Part shown: positions 15,724-24,328 of the stretch, one piece after another | Position numbering within the stretch: the first letter of the stretch is position 1 | Layout of the letters: each line of letters starts with the position of its first letter | From: Polaromonas sp. | GTDB taxonomy: Bacteria; Pseudomonadota; Gammaproteobacteria; Burkholderiales; Burkholderiaceae_C | Direction: 5' to 3' | Assembly: GCF_010365105.1 (NCBI RefSeq) | Contig: NZ_JAAFGZ010000037.1 | Location: forward strand, 1-35,121 | Length of the DNA: 35,121 bases | The notes under the pieces: model-generated | Told to the model about the DNA's origin: nothing | The model's database searches: none | Seen by the model: the letters and a program-made list of their open reading frames with translations, nothing else | Program-made: the position numbers and the translations under genes

Positions 15724-17308
15724 CGCCAACCCGATGTTGCAGGTGCTGGTGCCGCTGGTCGATGACCTGTCGCGAGAACTGCCCGACAGCGAGCGCTACC
15801 GTCGCCTGCTTGAAGCCATGCGCGCCTTGCTGCCCTGCGACGCGGTGGCATTGCTGCGGCTCGACGGCGACTGGCTGCTGCCGCTGGCAGTCAACGGCCT
15901 GAGCCGCGACACGCTGGGCCGGCGCTTCAAGATCGACGAGCATCCGCGCTTCGGCTTGCTGCTGGCGGCCGGCGGGCCGCTGCGCATTGCCGCCGACAGC
16001 CCGCTGCCCGATCCCTACGATGGCCTGGTCGAGGGCTTTCACGGCCAGCTGGAGGTGCATGACTGCGTGGGCTGCCCGGTGCAGGTCGGTGAACAGCTGT
16101 GGGGCCTGCTGACCCTTGACGCGCTGGCCAGCGAGCGCTTGTCCCAGGTCGATCTGCCCGACCTGCAGGCCTTCGCCAGCCTGGCGGCCGCCACCGTCAG
16201 CGTCGTGCAGCGCATCGAAGGCCTGGCCCTGCGGGCCGAGGACGAGCGCCGGCGCGCCGACATTTTTCGCACCCTGATGGACGAGAAAAGTGCGCCGCCC
16301 GCGCTGATCGGTCAAAGTACGGCGCACCTGCGGCTGCTGGAAGAAATCGCCATCGCCGGCAACAGCGCGCTGACGGTGCTGCTCACCGGCGAAACCGGCG
16401 TCGGCAAGGAACTGGTGGCGCAGGCGCTGCATGCCGCGTCGCCACGCGCTGCGCGCCCGCTGATCAGCCTCAATTGCGCGGCGCTGCCCGAGACGCTGGT
16501 CGAAAGCGAGCTGTTCGGCCATGTGCGCGGTGCTTTTTCCGGCGCTGTGGCCGACCGGCGCGGCAAGTTCGAGCTGGCCGATGGCGGCACGCTGTTTCTG
16601 GACGAAGTGGGCGAGCTGCCGCTGGCGGTGCAGGCCAAATTGCTGCGCGTGCTGCAGGGCGGGCAGCTGCAGCGACTGGGCTCGGACCGCGAGCACAAGG
16701 TCGATGTGCGCGTGATTGCCGCCACCAACCGCGACCTGGCTGCCGAGGTGCGGGACGGCCGCTTTCGCGCCGATTTTTACCACCGGCTCAGCGTCTATCC
16801 GCTGCTGGTGCCGCCGCTGCGCGAGCGCGGCCAGGACGTGCTGCTGCTGGCGGGCAACTTCCTGGAGCAAAACCGTTCGCGCCTGGGGCTGGGCAGTTTG
16901 CGGCTCGATGCCAGCGCGCGAGCTGCGCTGCTGGCGCACGACTGGCCCGGCAATGTGCGCGAACTGGAACACCTGGTGAGCCGCAGCGCGCTGAAAGCCC
17001 TGGCCGGCCAGTCGTCACGGCCGCGCATCGTGAGCCTGGGCGCCCGGCATTTTGACTTTTCGCTGGTGCCTGAGAGCGGGGAGGGTGCCTTCCCGGCAGC
17101 AGCGACGGATTCGCTTGCCGACAGCACGGGTGCGCCGGTTGACTTGCGCACCTCAACCGAGGCGCACCAGCGCCAGTGCATCCAGGCCAGCCTGGAGCGC
17201 CATGGCCACAACTGGGCGTCGGCCGCGCGCGAACTGGGACTGCACCGCGCCAATCTGGTCCGGCTGGCACGGCGGCTGGGGTTGACGGGTCAACGGCCGG
17301 CTGGATGA
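15719..17308 (+). CDS. norR: NO-responsive sigma-54 transcriptional activator NorR
   Basis: A 529-residue activator in the usual GAF, AAA+, Fis-HTH order. The GAF domain (about 20-165) keeps the iron-site segments HPR (Arg77), DPYDGL (Asp98/Asp101), VHDCVG (His114) and LLTLD. The AAA+ domain (190-430) has Walker A GETGVGKE (224-231), the sigma-54 loop as GAFSGA (271-276) instead of GAFTGA, and Walker B LFLDEVGE. The C-terminal helix-turn-helix is NWASAARELGLHRANLVRLA. The start is TTG at 15719, set by AAGGAG at 15708-15713; the ATG at 15734 has no such site. It is divergent from hmp, its likely target. Confidence 0.93.
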   Translation: MIANPMLQVLVPLVDDLSRELPDSERYRRLLEAMRALLPCDAVALLRLDGDWLLPLAVNGLSRDTLGRRFKIDEHPRFGLLLAAGGPLRIAADSPLPDPYDGLVEGFHGQLEVHDCVGCPVQVGEQLWGLLTLDALASERLSQVDLPDLQAFASLAAATVSVVQRIEGLALRAEDERRRADIFRTLMDEKSAPPALIGQSTAHLRLLEEIAIAGNSALTVLLTGETGVGKELVAQALHAASPRAARPLISLNCAALPETLVESELFGHVRGAFSGAVADRRGKFELADGGTLFLDEVGELPLAVQAKLLRVLQGGQLQRLGSDREHKVDVRVIAATNRDLAAEVRDGRFRADFYHRLSVYPLLVPPLRERGQDVLLLAGNFLEQNRSRLGLGSLRLDASARAALLAHDWPGNVRELEHLVSRSALKALAGQSSRPRIVSLGARHFDFSLVPESGEGAFPAAATDSLADSTGAPVDLRTSTEAHQRQCIQASLERHGHNWASAARELGLHRANLVRLARRLGLTGQRPAG

Positions 17309-17365
17309 ACCGAGGAGTGTGGCGGCCAATTTCCATGCCAAAACAGGCGTTTTCGCTTTGTGCAT

Positions 17366-17395
17366 AAGCGCTGACCGCTATTGAAAAAATAGCAA
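17366..17395. repeat. dispersed repeat half-copy with hairpin
   Basis: GCTATT-gaaaa-AATAGC (17377-17393), preceded by AAGCGCTGACC. It lies between the convergent norR and DUF4864 genes and could end transcription from both sides. Confidence 0.5.
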
Positions 17396-17410
17396 ACAGG
17401 ATGCGCCAGG

Positions 17411-17866
17411 TCAGGCCATGCGTCCCTTGTTGGGAATGACCTGGCAGCCGGTGATGCGCCAGGCCTTGTCCTTTTGCCGCTGCACGCTGTAGAGCGCAAG
17501 CCAGGCCTTGCCGTCCTCGTCCATCAGCTGCACCCGCTGGATGACCTGGCCGTGGTGTTCTTCGGGCTGCAGAAAAGCCGTGGAAGCGGGGCGGTAGATG
17601 GCCGGGTAGCTTTTGCGCACCATCTCCATGAAACGGCTGGCCGTGCCGACGGAGGCGCGTACATTGGGCGCCGCAAACGAAAAGGCCGTGGCGGCATCGT
17701 CCTGCGCCAGCGCTGCCAGTTGCGCCTCGACGACGGCGCGCACGCCTTGCTCCTCGGCCGCTGTCAGCGCCCACGATGGCAGCGGCGCCGCCAGCATGAA
17801 GGCTGCGGCCAGCCAGCCTGCCAGGCGGGCAAGAAAAAGAGATGAGGAAGCTTGGCTGTTTTTCAT
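17411..17866 (-). CDS. exported DUF4864-type protein
   Basis: A 151-residue protein with a cleavable signal peptide (LARLAGWLAAAFMLAAPLPSWA, cut after about residue 38). The mature part has VRAVVEAQLAALAQDDAATAFSFAAPNVRA, MVRKSYPAIYRP and the C-terminal AWRITGCQVIP, the layout of DUF4864 (a small NTF2-like fold). It is probably periplasmic and its function is unknown. A TTG five codons upstream is in frame; the ATG at 17866 is preferred. It is convergent with norR and divergent from the TspO gene. Confidence 0.78.
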   Translation of the reverse strand: MKNSQASSSLFLARLAGWLAAAFMLAAPLPSWALTAAEEQGVRAVVEAQLAALAQDDAATAFSFAAPNVRASVGTASRFMEMVRKSYPAIYRPASTAFLQPEEHHGQVIQRVQLMDEDGKAWLALYSVQRQKDKAWRITGCQVIPNKGRMA

Positions 17867-18070
17867 GGTGACGCTTTTCAATAAGGCCCCGCAAATGCAG
17901 TCATCACATCATGCCGCAAGCCTTGCGCAGAAGTACGCAGCCGATTCGCAAACAGATTCAAGATCGTGCAACTCGCGCCTGCGTCCTACCCGGTCACCGG
18001 GCTGACAGGGCGTGACCCGGTCAGCCGCCAGTGTTACAAAGCACCATTCCCACTTCAGACACGTATCGAC

Positions 18071-18475
18071 ATGGACAGCACCAGCAGCGCCGCATGGTAT
18101 GCGCAACTCGCCCGACCCTTCTTTGCACCGCCCGCCTGGGTGTTCGGCCCGGTCTGGTCCGTGCTGTATGTCGTCATTGCCATCAGTTTCGGGTTTGTGC
18201 TGGTGCAGACGCTCAGGGGGCGCATGCCTTTTGCGGTATTGCTGCCCTTCATCCTGAACCTGCTGTTCAATGCCGCCTACACGCCGATCCAGTTCGGCCT
18301 GCGCAACAACCTGCTCGCCAGCATCGACATCTTGCTGGTGCTGGGCACCCTGGTCTGGGCCATGCGGGCCATCTGGGGGAGGGCGCGCTGGGTGGCGCTG
18401 GTGAACATTCCCTACCTGCTGTGGGTCGGGTTTGCCACCGTGCTTCAATTGAGCATCACCTGGCTGAACCGCTGA
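18071..18475 (+). CDS. TspO/MBR-family membrane protein
   Basis: A 134-residue five-helix membrane protein of the translocator/benzodiazepine-receptor family, which binds porphyrins and tetrapyrroles. The start WYAQLARPFFAPPAWVFGPVWSVLYVVIA is the family signature (TM1-TM2), followed by LNLLFNAAYTPIQFGLRN, LASIDILLVLGTLVWAM and the C-terminal VNIPYLLWVGFATVLQLSITWLN. It is about 20 residues shorter than many TspO proteins, mainly because the first helix is short at its N-terminus. The ATG at 18071 is the only start inside a sensible frame. It is followed after 30 bp by the SGNH hydrolase gene on the same strand. Confidence 0.85.
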   Translation: MDSTSSAAWYAQLARPFFAPPAWVFGPVWSVLYVVIAISFGFVLVQTLRGRMPFAVLLPFILNLLFNAAYTPIQFGLRNNLLASIDILLVLGTLVWAMRAIWGRARWVALVNIPYLLWVGFATVLQLSITWLNR

Positions 18476-18505
18476 AACCACGCTGAACCCGCAGCGCCGC
18501 CCGCC

Positions 18506-19264
18506 ATGACATCGCGTTTTTTCAGTGCCCGCCATTTGCCCCGTGCGCTGTGGACGGTCGCTGCGCTGGCCGTTGCTGCCACCGCTGGCCAGGCGGCATG
18601 GCGCATCAAGCAATCCGTTGAACTGGCCCGCCAGAGCGAGCCGCTCCAGGCATCGCCAGCCGGCGCCACGGCCAGCCTGCTGATCGCCGGCGACAGCACG
18701 GCGGTCGGCACCGGCGCGTCTTCTGCCGCCAGCAGCGTGGCCGGCCTGATTTCAACGGACCATCCCCGCCTGCGCATCGTCAACCGCGCCCAGGACGGCG
18801 CGCGGTTTGCCGACATTGCCCGCCAGCTGGAAGGCGACGAGCGCTTCGACGCCGTTCTGGTGCTGGGCGGCGGCAACGATGTGATTCGCCTGACCGCTCA
18901 GGAAGCGCTGGCGCAGGACATTGCCCGAGTCGCACAACGGGCCGCTGCCCGCGCGCCGCTGGTCGTCATCCTGCCTCCCGGCAATGTGGGCAATGCACCG
19001 TTTTTCAGGGCGCCGCTGTCGTGGCTGATGGCGCAGCGCTCCAGGACCCTACACCGTCTGGTGCGCCAGTCCACCGCAGACCACGGCGCCATTTATGTGA
19101 ACCTGTACAAGGACAAGGCCGACGACCCGTTTGCGCAGCGGCCCGACGAACTCAATGCGCGCGACGGCCTGCACCCCAGCGATGCCGGCTACCGGCTGTG
19201 GTACGACGCGCTCAACACGCAGGCCGCGCTGGCCCGCCGGCTGAAGGCGGTCAGCGCGCACTAA
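18506..19264 (+). CDS. SGNH/GDSL-family hydrolase, membrane-anchored or exported
   Basis: A 252-residue esterase or acyl hydrolase of the SGNH fold. Residues about 10-30 form an N-terminal signal or anchor. The four blocks are seen: block I LLIAGDSTAVGTGA (nucleophile Ser), the Gly position in RAQDGARF, block III VLGGGNDV (Asn), and block V DGLHPSDAGY (Asp/His). Such proteins act on lipids or on acetylated carbohydrates; the substrate is not evident. It follows the TspO gene by 30 bp and precedes the carboxylesterase by 78 bp, all in one direction. Confidence 0.86.
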   Translation: MTSRFFSARHLPRALWTVAALAVAATAGQAAWRIKQSVELARQSEPLQASPAGATASLLIAGDSTAVGTGASSAASSVAGLISTDHPRLRIVNRAQDGARFADIARQLEGDERFDAVLVLGGGNDVIRLTAQEALAQDIARVAQRAAARAPLVVILPPGNVGNAPFFRAPLSWLMAQRSRTLHRLVRQSTADHGAIYVNLYKDKADDPFAQRPDELNARDGLHPSDAGYRLWYDALNTQAALARRLKAVSAH

Positions 19265-19342
19265 AATCCGCCGTTGATGCCGTCCGGACCGCTGTGCTTT
19301 GCCGGACTTCTGTTTTTCTTCCTCACTTTTATTGGCAAACGC

Positions 19343-20005
19343 ATGTCTCTCCAGATCATTGAAGCCCAGAGCGGCGAAGACCCTGTCGCCACCATCCTCA
19401 TCCTGCACGGCCTGGGCGCCGACGGGCGCGACTTCGTGCCGATTGCCGAGCAACTCGATTTGTCCAGCATCGGGCCGGTGCGCTTTTTGTTTCCCAGCGC
19501 GCCGCACATGCCGGTGACGATCAACGGCGGCTACAGCATGCCCGCCTGGTATGACATCCTGGGCGCCGACCTGGTCAGCCGCCAGGACGAAGCCGGCATG
19601 CGCCAGACCCAGGCTGCCATCGAAGCCATCATTGCCAACGAAAAAGTGCGTGGCATTCCGGCCCGCCGCATCGTGGTGGCCGGTTTTTCACAAGGCTGCG
19701 CCATGGCGCTGATGGCCGGCTTGCGCCACACCGAACGGCTGGCCGGCATTGCTGGCCTGTCGGGCTATTTGCCGCTGGCTGAAAAGACCGCCGCCGAAGG
19801 CAGCGCTGCCAACAAGGACGTGCCGATCTTCCTGGCCCATGGCTCGCGCGACGGCGTGGTGGCGCTGCCGCGCGCCGTGGCCACGCGCGATGCGCTGACC
19901 GCGCTGGGCTACCAGGTCGACTGGCACGAATACCCGATGGAGCATTCGGTTTGCCCGCAGGAAGTGGCTGACCTGCAGAATTGGCTGCTGCGCGTTCTGG
20001 CCTGA
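19343..20005 (+). CDS. alpha/beta hydrolase, phospholipase/carboxylesterase family
   Basis: A 220-residue cytosolic serine esterase like Pseudomonas EstB. The oxyanion motif LHGLGADGRDF follows strand 3. The nucleophile elbow is GFSQGCAM, the acid is the Asp of AHGSRDGVV and the catalytic His is in YPMEHSVCPQE. The length is exact for the family. The frame runs 23 codons upstream with a hydrophobic stretch, but the ATG at 19343 begins the conserved MSLQIIEA start, so a signal peptide is unlikely. A repeat follows two bases after the stop. Confidence 0.88.
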   Translation: MSLQIIEAQSGEDPVATILILHGLGADGRDFVPIAEQLDLSSIGPVRFLFPSAPHMPVTINGGYSMPAWYDILGADLVSRQDEAGMRQTQAAIEAIIANEKVRGIPARRIVVAGFSQGCAMALMAGLRHTERLAGIAGLSGYLPLAEKTAAEGSAANKDVPIFLAHGSRDGVVALPRAVATRDALTALGYQVDWHEYPMEHSVCPQEVADLQNWLLRVLA

Positions 20006-20006
20006 C

Positions 20007-20073
20007 CTGTATTTTGAATGAAATATGCCGTTTGCGCACGTTGGGCATGCGCCAGCAGCTCCTGAAAATATAG
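20007..20073. repeat. dispersed intergenic repeat, full two-armed copy
   Basis: CTGTATTTT at the left end pairs with AAAATATAG at the right, enclosing TTTGCGCACG and CATGCGCCAGCAGC. This is an imperfect long inverted repeat with the tips of the family seen at 8444, 14296, 17366, 23600 and 33074. Confidence 0.55.
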
Positions 20074-20281
20074 CAGTCAAGGCTGCCGCAAGCCGTCGAA
20101 ACCATCATGTCCGGCGGTCGGCAGGCTTTATTCATGGCTGAAAAAGACTGCCCGCCGGCGTCGCGCCGGCCTGCGGGCGCCCGAAGCGCTGGCCGGGCAG
20201 GCCGGCAAAAGCCCGCGACAGCGCAAAGCATCCGTGTGTGATAACTTCCACGCCAATCCCAAGAATCCGAGAGAACACCGT

Positions 20282-21868
20282 ATGACCCCATTGCAGGCCA
20301 ATGCCGACGCAATTTTGCAAGAACGCCTGAAGGCGTTGACTCCCCAGCAGCTCCAAGGCATGCGCCGGGGCATTGAGAAGGAAAGCCTGCGCGCCCAATC
20401 CAGCGGCGCGCTGGCGCTGACGCCGCATCCCGCAGCCCTCGGTTCGGCATTGACGCACCCGAGCATCACCACCGACTTCAGCGAGTCGCAGGTCGAGCTG
20501 GTCACCAGCGCCCATGCCAGCCCCGAAGCCGCGCTGGAAGAACTCACCCAGCTGCACCAGTTCACCTACCGCGCACTGCAGGGCAACTGCGAAGGCAGCG
20601 CCGACGAGATGCTCTGGGTGTCGAGCATGCCCTGCGGCCTGCCGACCGACGAGACCATTCCGATTGCCCGCTTCGGCTCTTCCAACGTCGGCCGCGCCAA
20701 GAGCGTGTACCGCGTGGGCCTGTCGCACCGCTACGGCCGGCGCATGCAGACCATTTCGGGCATTCACTACAACTGGTCGCTGCCCGGCGTGACCAGCGAG
20801 CAGTATTTCGCGCTGATCCGCAATTTCCGTCGCCATGCCTTTTTGCTGCTGTACCTTTTCGGCGCCTCGCCGGCGGTGTGCTCGACCTTTGTCGCCGGCC
20901 GCCAGCATGAGTTGCAAAAACTGACCGACACGACCATGTACATGCCGCACGGCACCTCGCTGCGCATGGGCCGGCTCGGCTACCAGAGCGATGCGCAGGC
21001 GTCGCTGGCGGTCAGCTACAACAGCCTGGAAGGCTACGCCGCGTCGCTGCAGGACGCGCTGAGCCGGCCCTATCCGGCTTATGAAAAAGTCGGTATCCGC
21101 AACCCCGGCGGCGACTACAACCAGCTGGCCACCACGCTGCTGCAGATCGAAAACGAGTTCTACGGCACGATTCGGCCCAAGCGCGTGATCCGCCCCGGCG
21201 AGCGTCCACTGCATGCGCTGCGCGAACGCGGGGTGGAATACATTGAGGTCCGCCTGATGGACCTGGACCCGTTCGAGCCGGTGGGCATCAACGCGCAGAC
21301 CATGCGTTTCATCGACGTGTTCCTGCTGCACTGCCTGCTGTCCGACAGCCCGCCCGACACGCCGGCCGAGATCGCCGAACTCAAGCACAACCAGGACCAG
21401 ACGGCGGGGCATGGCCGCGAACCCGGCGTGAAGCTCAAGCGCCAGGGCGGCGAGGTGTCGCTGGTGGCCTGGGGCGCGGAAATTCTGGCCGGGTGCGCAC
21501 CGATTGCCGCTGCCCTTGATGTCGAACACGGTGGCACGCCATACCGCGATGCGCTGGCGGCTGCCAGCATCGGCCTGGCCGATGCCGACACGCTGCCGTC
21601 GGCCAGAGTGCTGGCCGCCATGGCGCAGGGTTTCGACAACTCCTTCGTTCAGTTCGCCCGCGCCCAGTCGCTGAAAACCCAGGCTGCCCTGCAAAGCCTG
21701 CCCCTGAGCAACGGGCAAATGACACGCTTCAACGACTTGAGCGGTCAATCCGTCGAGGCGCAAAAGGCCATCGAGGCGGGCGACAGCATGCCGTTCGAGG
21801 ACTACCGCCAGCAGTATGTGTCGCCCGAGCATCTGCAGCTTCGGGTGCGCGAGGCGGTGCACGGCTGA
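20282..21868 (+). CDS. gshA: glutamate-cysteine ligase
   Basis: A 528-residue enzyme making gamma-glutamylcysteine, the first step of glutathione synthesis. It is the E. coli-type GshA: GMRRGIEKESLRAQ near residue 25 (ATP/Mg ligand Glu), TTDFSESQVELVT, MLWVSSMPCGLP, YGRRMQTISGIHYNWSLP with the IHYN motif, YIEVRLMDLDPFEPVGI and the C-terminal QYVSPEHLQL. Length is normal. The ATG at 20282 has GAGAGAA upstream and starts the conserved region; the extra 16 codons upstream are in the leader. It has its own 208-bp leader after the repeat at 20007. Confidence 0.94.
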   Translation: MTPLQANADAILQERLKALTPQQLQGMRRGIEKESLRAQSSGALALTPHPAALGSALTHPSITTDFSESQVELVTSAHASPEAALEELTQLHQFTYRALQGNCEGSADEMLWVSSMPCGLPTDETIPIARFGSSNVGRAKSVYRVGLSHRYGRRMQTISGIHYNWSLPGVTSEQYFALIRNFRRHAFLLLYLFGASPAVCSTFVAGRQHELQKLTDTTMYMPHGTSLRMGRLGYQSDAQASLAVSYNSLEGYAASLQDALSRPYPAYEKVGIRNPGGDYNQLATTLLQIENEFYGTIRPKRVIRPGERPLHALRERGVEYIEVRLMDLDPFEPVGINAQTMRFIDVFLLHCLLSDSPPDTPAEIAELKHNQDQTAGHGREPGVKLKRQGGEVSLVAWGAEILAGCAPIAAALDVEHGGTPYRDALAAASIGLADADTLPSARVLAAMAQGFDNSFVQFARAQSLKTQAALQSLPLSNGQMTRFNDLSGQSVEAQKAIEAGDSMPFEDYRQQYVSPEHLQLRVREAVHG

Positions 21869-21879
21869 GCCGTGGGTTG

Positions 21880-22107
21880 CTACATGCCTTGCAAATGAAG
21901 CAAGGCCTCTTCCCGCCAACAAGCTGCTGCGCTGTAAAAACCTTCCCACACGCAGCCGTTGCAGCCGCGCCCGCAACAGCTCGCGGGTTCCGGCGGCGGA
22001 GGGCGCAGGGCAACAGCGGCGTCCAGGGCACGCTGCTGCAATGCGCTGAACTGCCTGTGCCAGTCCTCACGGCTGGCAGGCAGGCTCAGGTCGTCAGGCG
22101 CCGGCAT
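21880..22107 (-). CDS. small Cys-rich protein with oxidoreductase-like domain
   Basis: A 75-residue protein with the motif CCGRGCNGCVWEGFY (about residues 44-58), the core of the oxidoreductase-like N-terminal domain family. Members are short and may bind a metal or iron-sulfur centre through the four Cys, but no activity is known. It ends just after gshA on the other strand (convergent, 11 bp) and lies 21 bp after a small membrane protein gene, with which it probably forms an operon. Confidence 0.75.
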   Translation of the reverse strand: MPAPDDLSLPASREDWHRQFSALQQRALDAAVALRPPPPEPASCCGRGCNGCVWEGFYSAAACWREEALLHLQGM

Positions 22108-22128
22108 GGTTTGACGGGGAACCGGTGT

Positions 22129-22398
22129 TCAGGGCTTGCCCTGCGCCGACATGCGCCGCTTGGCATACAGCCCCAGGAATGCGCAGCCCAGCACCAGCGC
22201 AAACCAGCCGACCAGAGAGGCCTGGGCGACGATGCCCTGCATGCCGGGCGAGGTGATGTAGTGGGGGGATACCAGCACGCCCAGCCCAATCAGCGCGCAC
22301 AGCACACCCTTGATCAGCAGGTCGTTGTTGGCCTTTTTGTCAGCCAGTCGGGTGTTGGGGTTGTTGGGGCGGCGGGTGGGGGCATTGGGTAAAGGCAT
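22129..22398 (-). CDS. small two-helix membrane protein
   Basis: An 89-residue protein with a polar, Asn/Pro/Arg-rich N-terminus and two hydrophobic helices (LIKGVLCALIGLGVLV and ASLVGWFALVLGCAFLGLYA), ending in basic residues (KRR). I do not recognise a named family. GGGGAAAA precedes the ATG by about 9 nt. It is the first gene of a two-gene minus-strand unit and is divergent from the ylqF gene. Confidence 0.68.
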   Translation of the reverse strand: MPLPNAPTRRPNNPNTRLADKKANNDLLIKGVLCALIGLGVLVSPHYITSPGMQGIVAQASLVGWFALVLGCAFLGLYAKRRMSAQGKP

Positions 22399-22570
22399 GT
22401 GCCTGATTTTCCCCTATTCGTCCGGCCGCGCCAGGCTGGCGCGCCAACCTGCGTTTGAACAGGTGACAATTCGCCATCCGGTGCCGGGCTGCTGTCAGTG
22501 AAAAGCCTGCCGCTTTCCCTGCAATCACGCAGCCTTGCCTGCACCCGCAACCCAAGAAAGAAACATCCCG

Positions 22571-23530
22571 ATGGCCATCCAGTGGTTTCCCGGTCACATG
22601 CACCTGACCAAAAAAGCTATTGCAGAGCGCATCAAGGAAATTGATGTAGTGATCGAGCTGCTCGACGCCCGCCTGCCCGGCTCCAGCGCCAACCCGATGC
22701 TGGCCGGACTGACCGGCGCCAAGCCGGCGCTCAAGGTGCTGAACAAGCAGGACCTGGCCGACCCGGCGCGCACCGCGCTCTGGCTGGCGCATTACAACAG
22801 CCAGCCGGGCACCCGCGCCATTGGCCTGGACGCCAGCATGAGCACGCCGGCCAAGGCATTGATCGAGGCCTGCCACGCGCTGGCGCCGACGCGCGGCAGC
22901 ATGGTCAAGCCGATGCGCGTGCTGATCTGCGGCATTCCCAATGTCGGCAAATCGACGCTCATCAACACGCTGACCGGCAAACGCGCGACCAAGACCGGCG
23001 ACGAGGCGGGCGTCACCAAGGTCGAGCAGCGGCTGGTGCTGGCCGACGGCTTTTACCTGTGGGACACGCCCGGCATGCTGTGGCCGCGCATCATCGTCGC
23101 CAAGAGCGGCTACAACCTGGCCGCCAGCGGCGCGATTGGCCGCAACGCGTTTGAAGAGGAAGAAGTGGCGCTCGAACTGCTCGACTACCTGATTCGCCAC
23201 TACCCGGCCATGCTGGAGGCGCGCTACAAGGTCGAGATCACGCCGCAAACCACCGACGAGCTGCTGCTGGAGGAAATCGGCCGCAAGCGCGGCGCCGTGC
23301 TGTCCAAGGGCCGCATCAACCTGCAAAAAGCCGCCGAAATCGTGATCTATGAATTTCGCGCGGCCACGCTGGGCCGCATCACGCTGGAAACGCCCGAGGA
23401 GTTCGACATGGCGCTGGTCGCCGGGCAATTGCTGGATGCCGAGCGGCAGGTGAAAAAAGACAAGATCGAGACCGACCGCCTGATCAGGCAAAAAAAACTC
23501 CCCCGGCCCGTCAAGTTCGGTTCACGCTAG
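22571..23530 (+). CDS. ylqF: ribosome biogenesis GTPase YlqF/RbgA
   Basis: A 319-residue circularly permuted GTPase that helps assemble the 50S subunit. The start IQWFPGHMHLTKKAI is the family signature. The G motifs come in permuted order: G4 LNKQDLAD (about 58-65), then G1 GIPNVGKST (about 122-130), the switch region with GVTK, and G3 DTPGM. A C-terminal ANTAR-like RNA-binding domain follows (RKRGAVLSKGRINLQKAAE). The frame continues 12 codons upstream, but the ATG at 22571 fits the conserved start. Confidence 0.92.
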   Translation: MAIQWFPGHMHLTKKAIAERIKEIDVVIELLDARLPGSSANPMLAGLTGAKPALKVLNKQDLADPARTALWLAHYNSQPGTRAIGLDASMSTPAKALIEACHALAPTRGSMVKPMRVLICGIPNVGKSTLINTLTGKRATKTGDEAGVTKVEQRLVLADGFYLWDTPGMLWPRIIVAKSGYNLAASGAIGRNAFEEEEVALELLDYLIRHYPAMLEARYKVEITPQTTDELLLEEIGRKRGAVLSKGRINLQKAAEIVIYEFRAATLGRITLETPEEFDMALVAGQLLDAERQVKKDKIETDRLIRQKKLPRPVKFGSR

Positions 23531-23916
23531 GCGGCCTGCTGACCGCCGGCACCGGCTCATGCAAGACGGTGAAGATAGGCCCGGGGTGTGCAGAAGTTAC
23601 TATGAAAAGCATAGCTGAATTAGCCCGTGCTGCCTGCGCAGAAGGCTCTTTTCATTAAAAACATGAGGCGCCAGCGGGCTGGTGGCGTCTTGCTGCCATC
23701 CGCCAGCTTGCCCACCAGCACGCCCAGCCGCTGGTGTACATGGGGCACCGCTGTTCCCAAGGCTGCGGCACGGCTGTACGAACTGTCTGACGCAAAGGCG
23801 CGAAGCTGGTGGGCTGCATTGCGACGCCAGAAGGGCTAACTTGTTCTTGTGCAAACAGGCGGCCAATGCCCGCCCTTAACGCATCCATGAATTCCTAGCT
23901 CCAATAGGGAAAGCGC
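23531..23916. other. 386-bp intergenic region without a convincing gene
   Basis: It holds one member of the dispersed repeat family (23600-23655) and a weak hairpin near 23666-23687 (GCGCCAG...CTGGTGGC). Frames of 70 and 77 codons on opposite strands lack ribosome-binding sites and known motifs. Confidence 0.5.
23600..23655 (+). repeat. dispersed intergenic repeat, copy 2
   Basis: CTATG-AAAAG-CATAG followed by an AGCTG...GCCCGT...GCCTGCG...AGAAGGCT...TTT...AT...AAA tail. The tail aligns without gaps over about 50 bp with the copy inside the MmeI-like gene at 33080-33130. Confidence 0.65.
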
Positions 23917-24249
23917 ATGACTCAGAAACAAGCTCCATCGCCCGCCGACGGCATCAACCCAGCTTCCGGACCGGACTCCGAGGTCAACCTCGACAGCCAG
24001 TCCGTGGCAGGCGAGGAAGACCCGGGCGCTTCGCTGGACACGTCCGGCAATTCGCCACCCAAGGCGTCCGGTGCCACGGTTCCCATGCCTTCAGGCAGTG
24101 TGAACCCCGGGGACGAAGCGCCTGAAGGAACGCCCGGGACCGGCGAAGGACTCTGCCGTGAATGCGGCGGTACCGGCCGCGTGGGCGACGCGGCCTGCCT
24201 GTCCTGCAAAGGCAGCGGCAAGGTCACGGTCGGGATCGGCGGGGCGTGA
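23917..24249 (+). CDS. small protein with a DnaJ-type zinc-finger pair (CxxCxGxG)
   Basis: A 110-residue protein. The first 75 residues are Pro/Ser/Gly/Asp-rich and look unstructured. The end has two CxxC knuckles, CRECGGTGRV and CLSCKGSGKV, the DnaJ central-domain type, which should bind one zinc ion. There is no J domain, so it is not a chaperone in itself. GGGAAAG precedes the ATG by about 6 nt. It is the first gene of a same-direction run with the hemerythrin-like and Crp/Fnr genes; the gap to the next gene is 79 bp. Confidence 0.72.
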   Translation: MTQKQAPSPADGINPASGPDSEVNLDSQSVAGEEDPGASLDTSGNSPPKASGATVPMPSGSVNPGDEAPEGTPGTGEGLCRECGGTGRVGDAACLSCKGSGKVTVGIGGA

Positions 24250-24328
24250 CGGCCTCGAACGCACGGCCCTGCCGCTGCCTGGCGGCTTGTCAATTCACGG
24301 ATTCAACATTGCCCACAAAGGACGTCCC

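Noticed and set aside
15770..15785. GGTC-GAT-GACC at about 15759-15769 as a fourth NorR site.
   Set aside because: The spacing is GGT-N5-ACC rather than N7, and it lies in conserved codons (LVDDL) of norR, so coding constraint explains it.
20132..21976. A 614-codon minus-strand frame opposite gshA.
   Set aside because: The length comes from GC bias opposite a strongly conserved gene. The composition is typical of an antisense frame (Gly/Arg/His/Gln/Val) with no known domain.
23627..23888. Overlapping 70- and 77-codon frames on opposite strands in the 386-bp gap.
   Set aside because: Neither has a ribosome-binding site or motif, and part of the first lies in a dispersed repeat.
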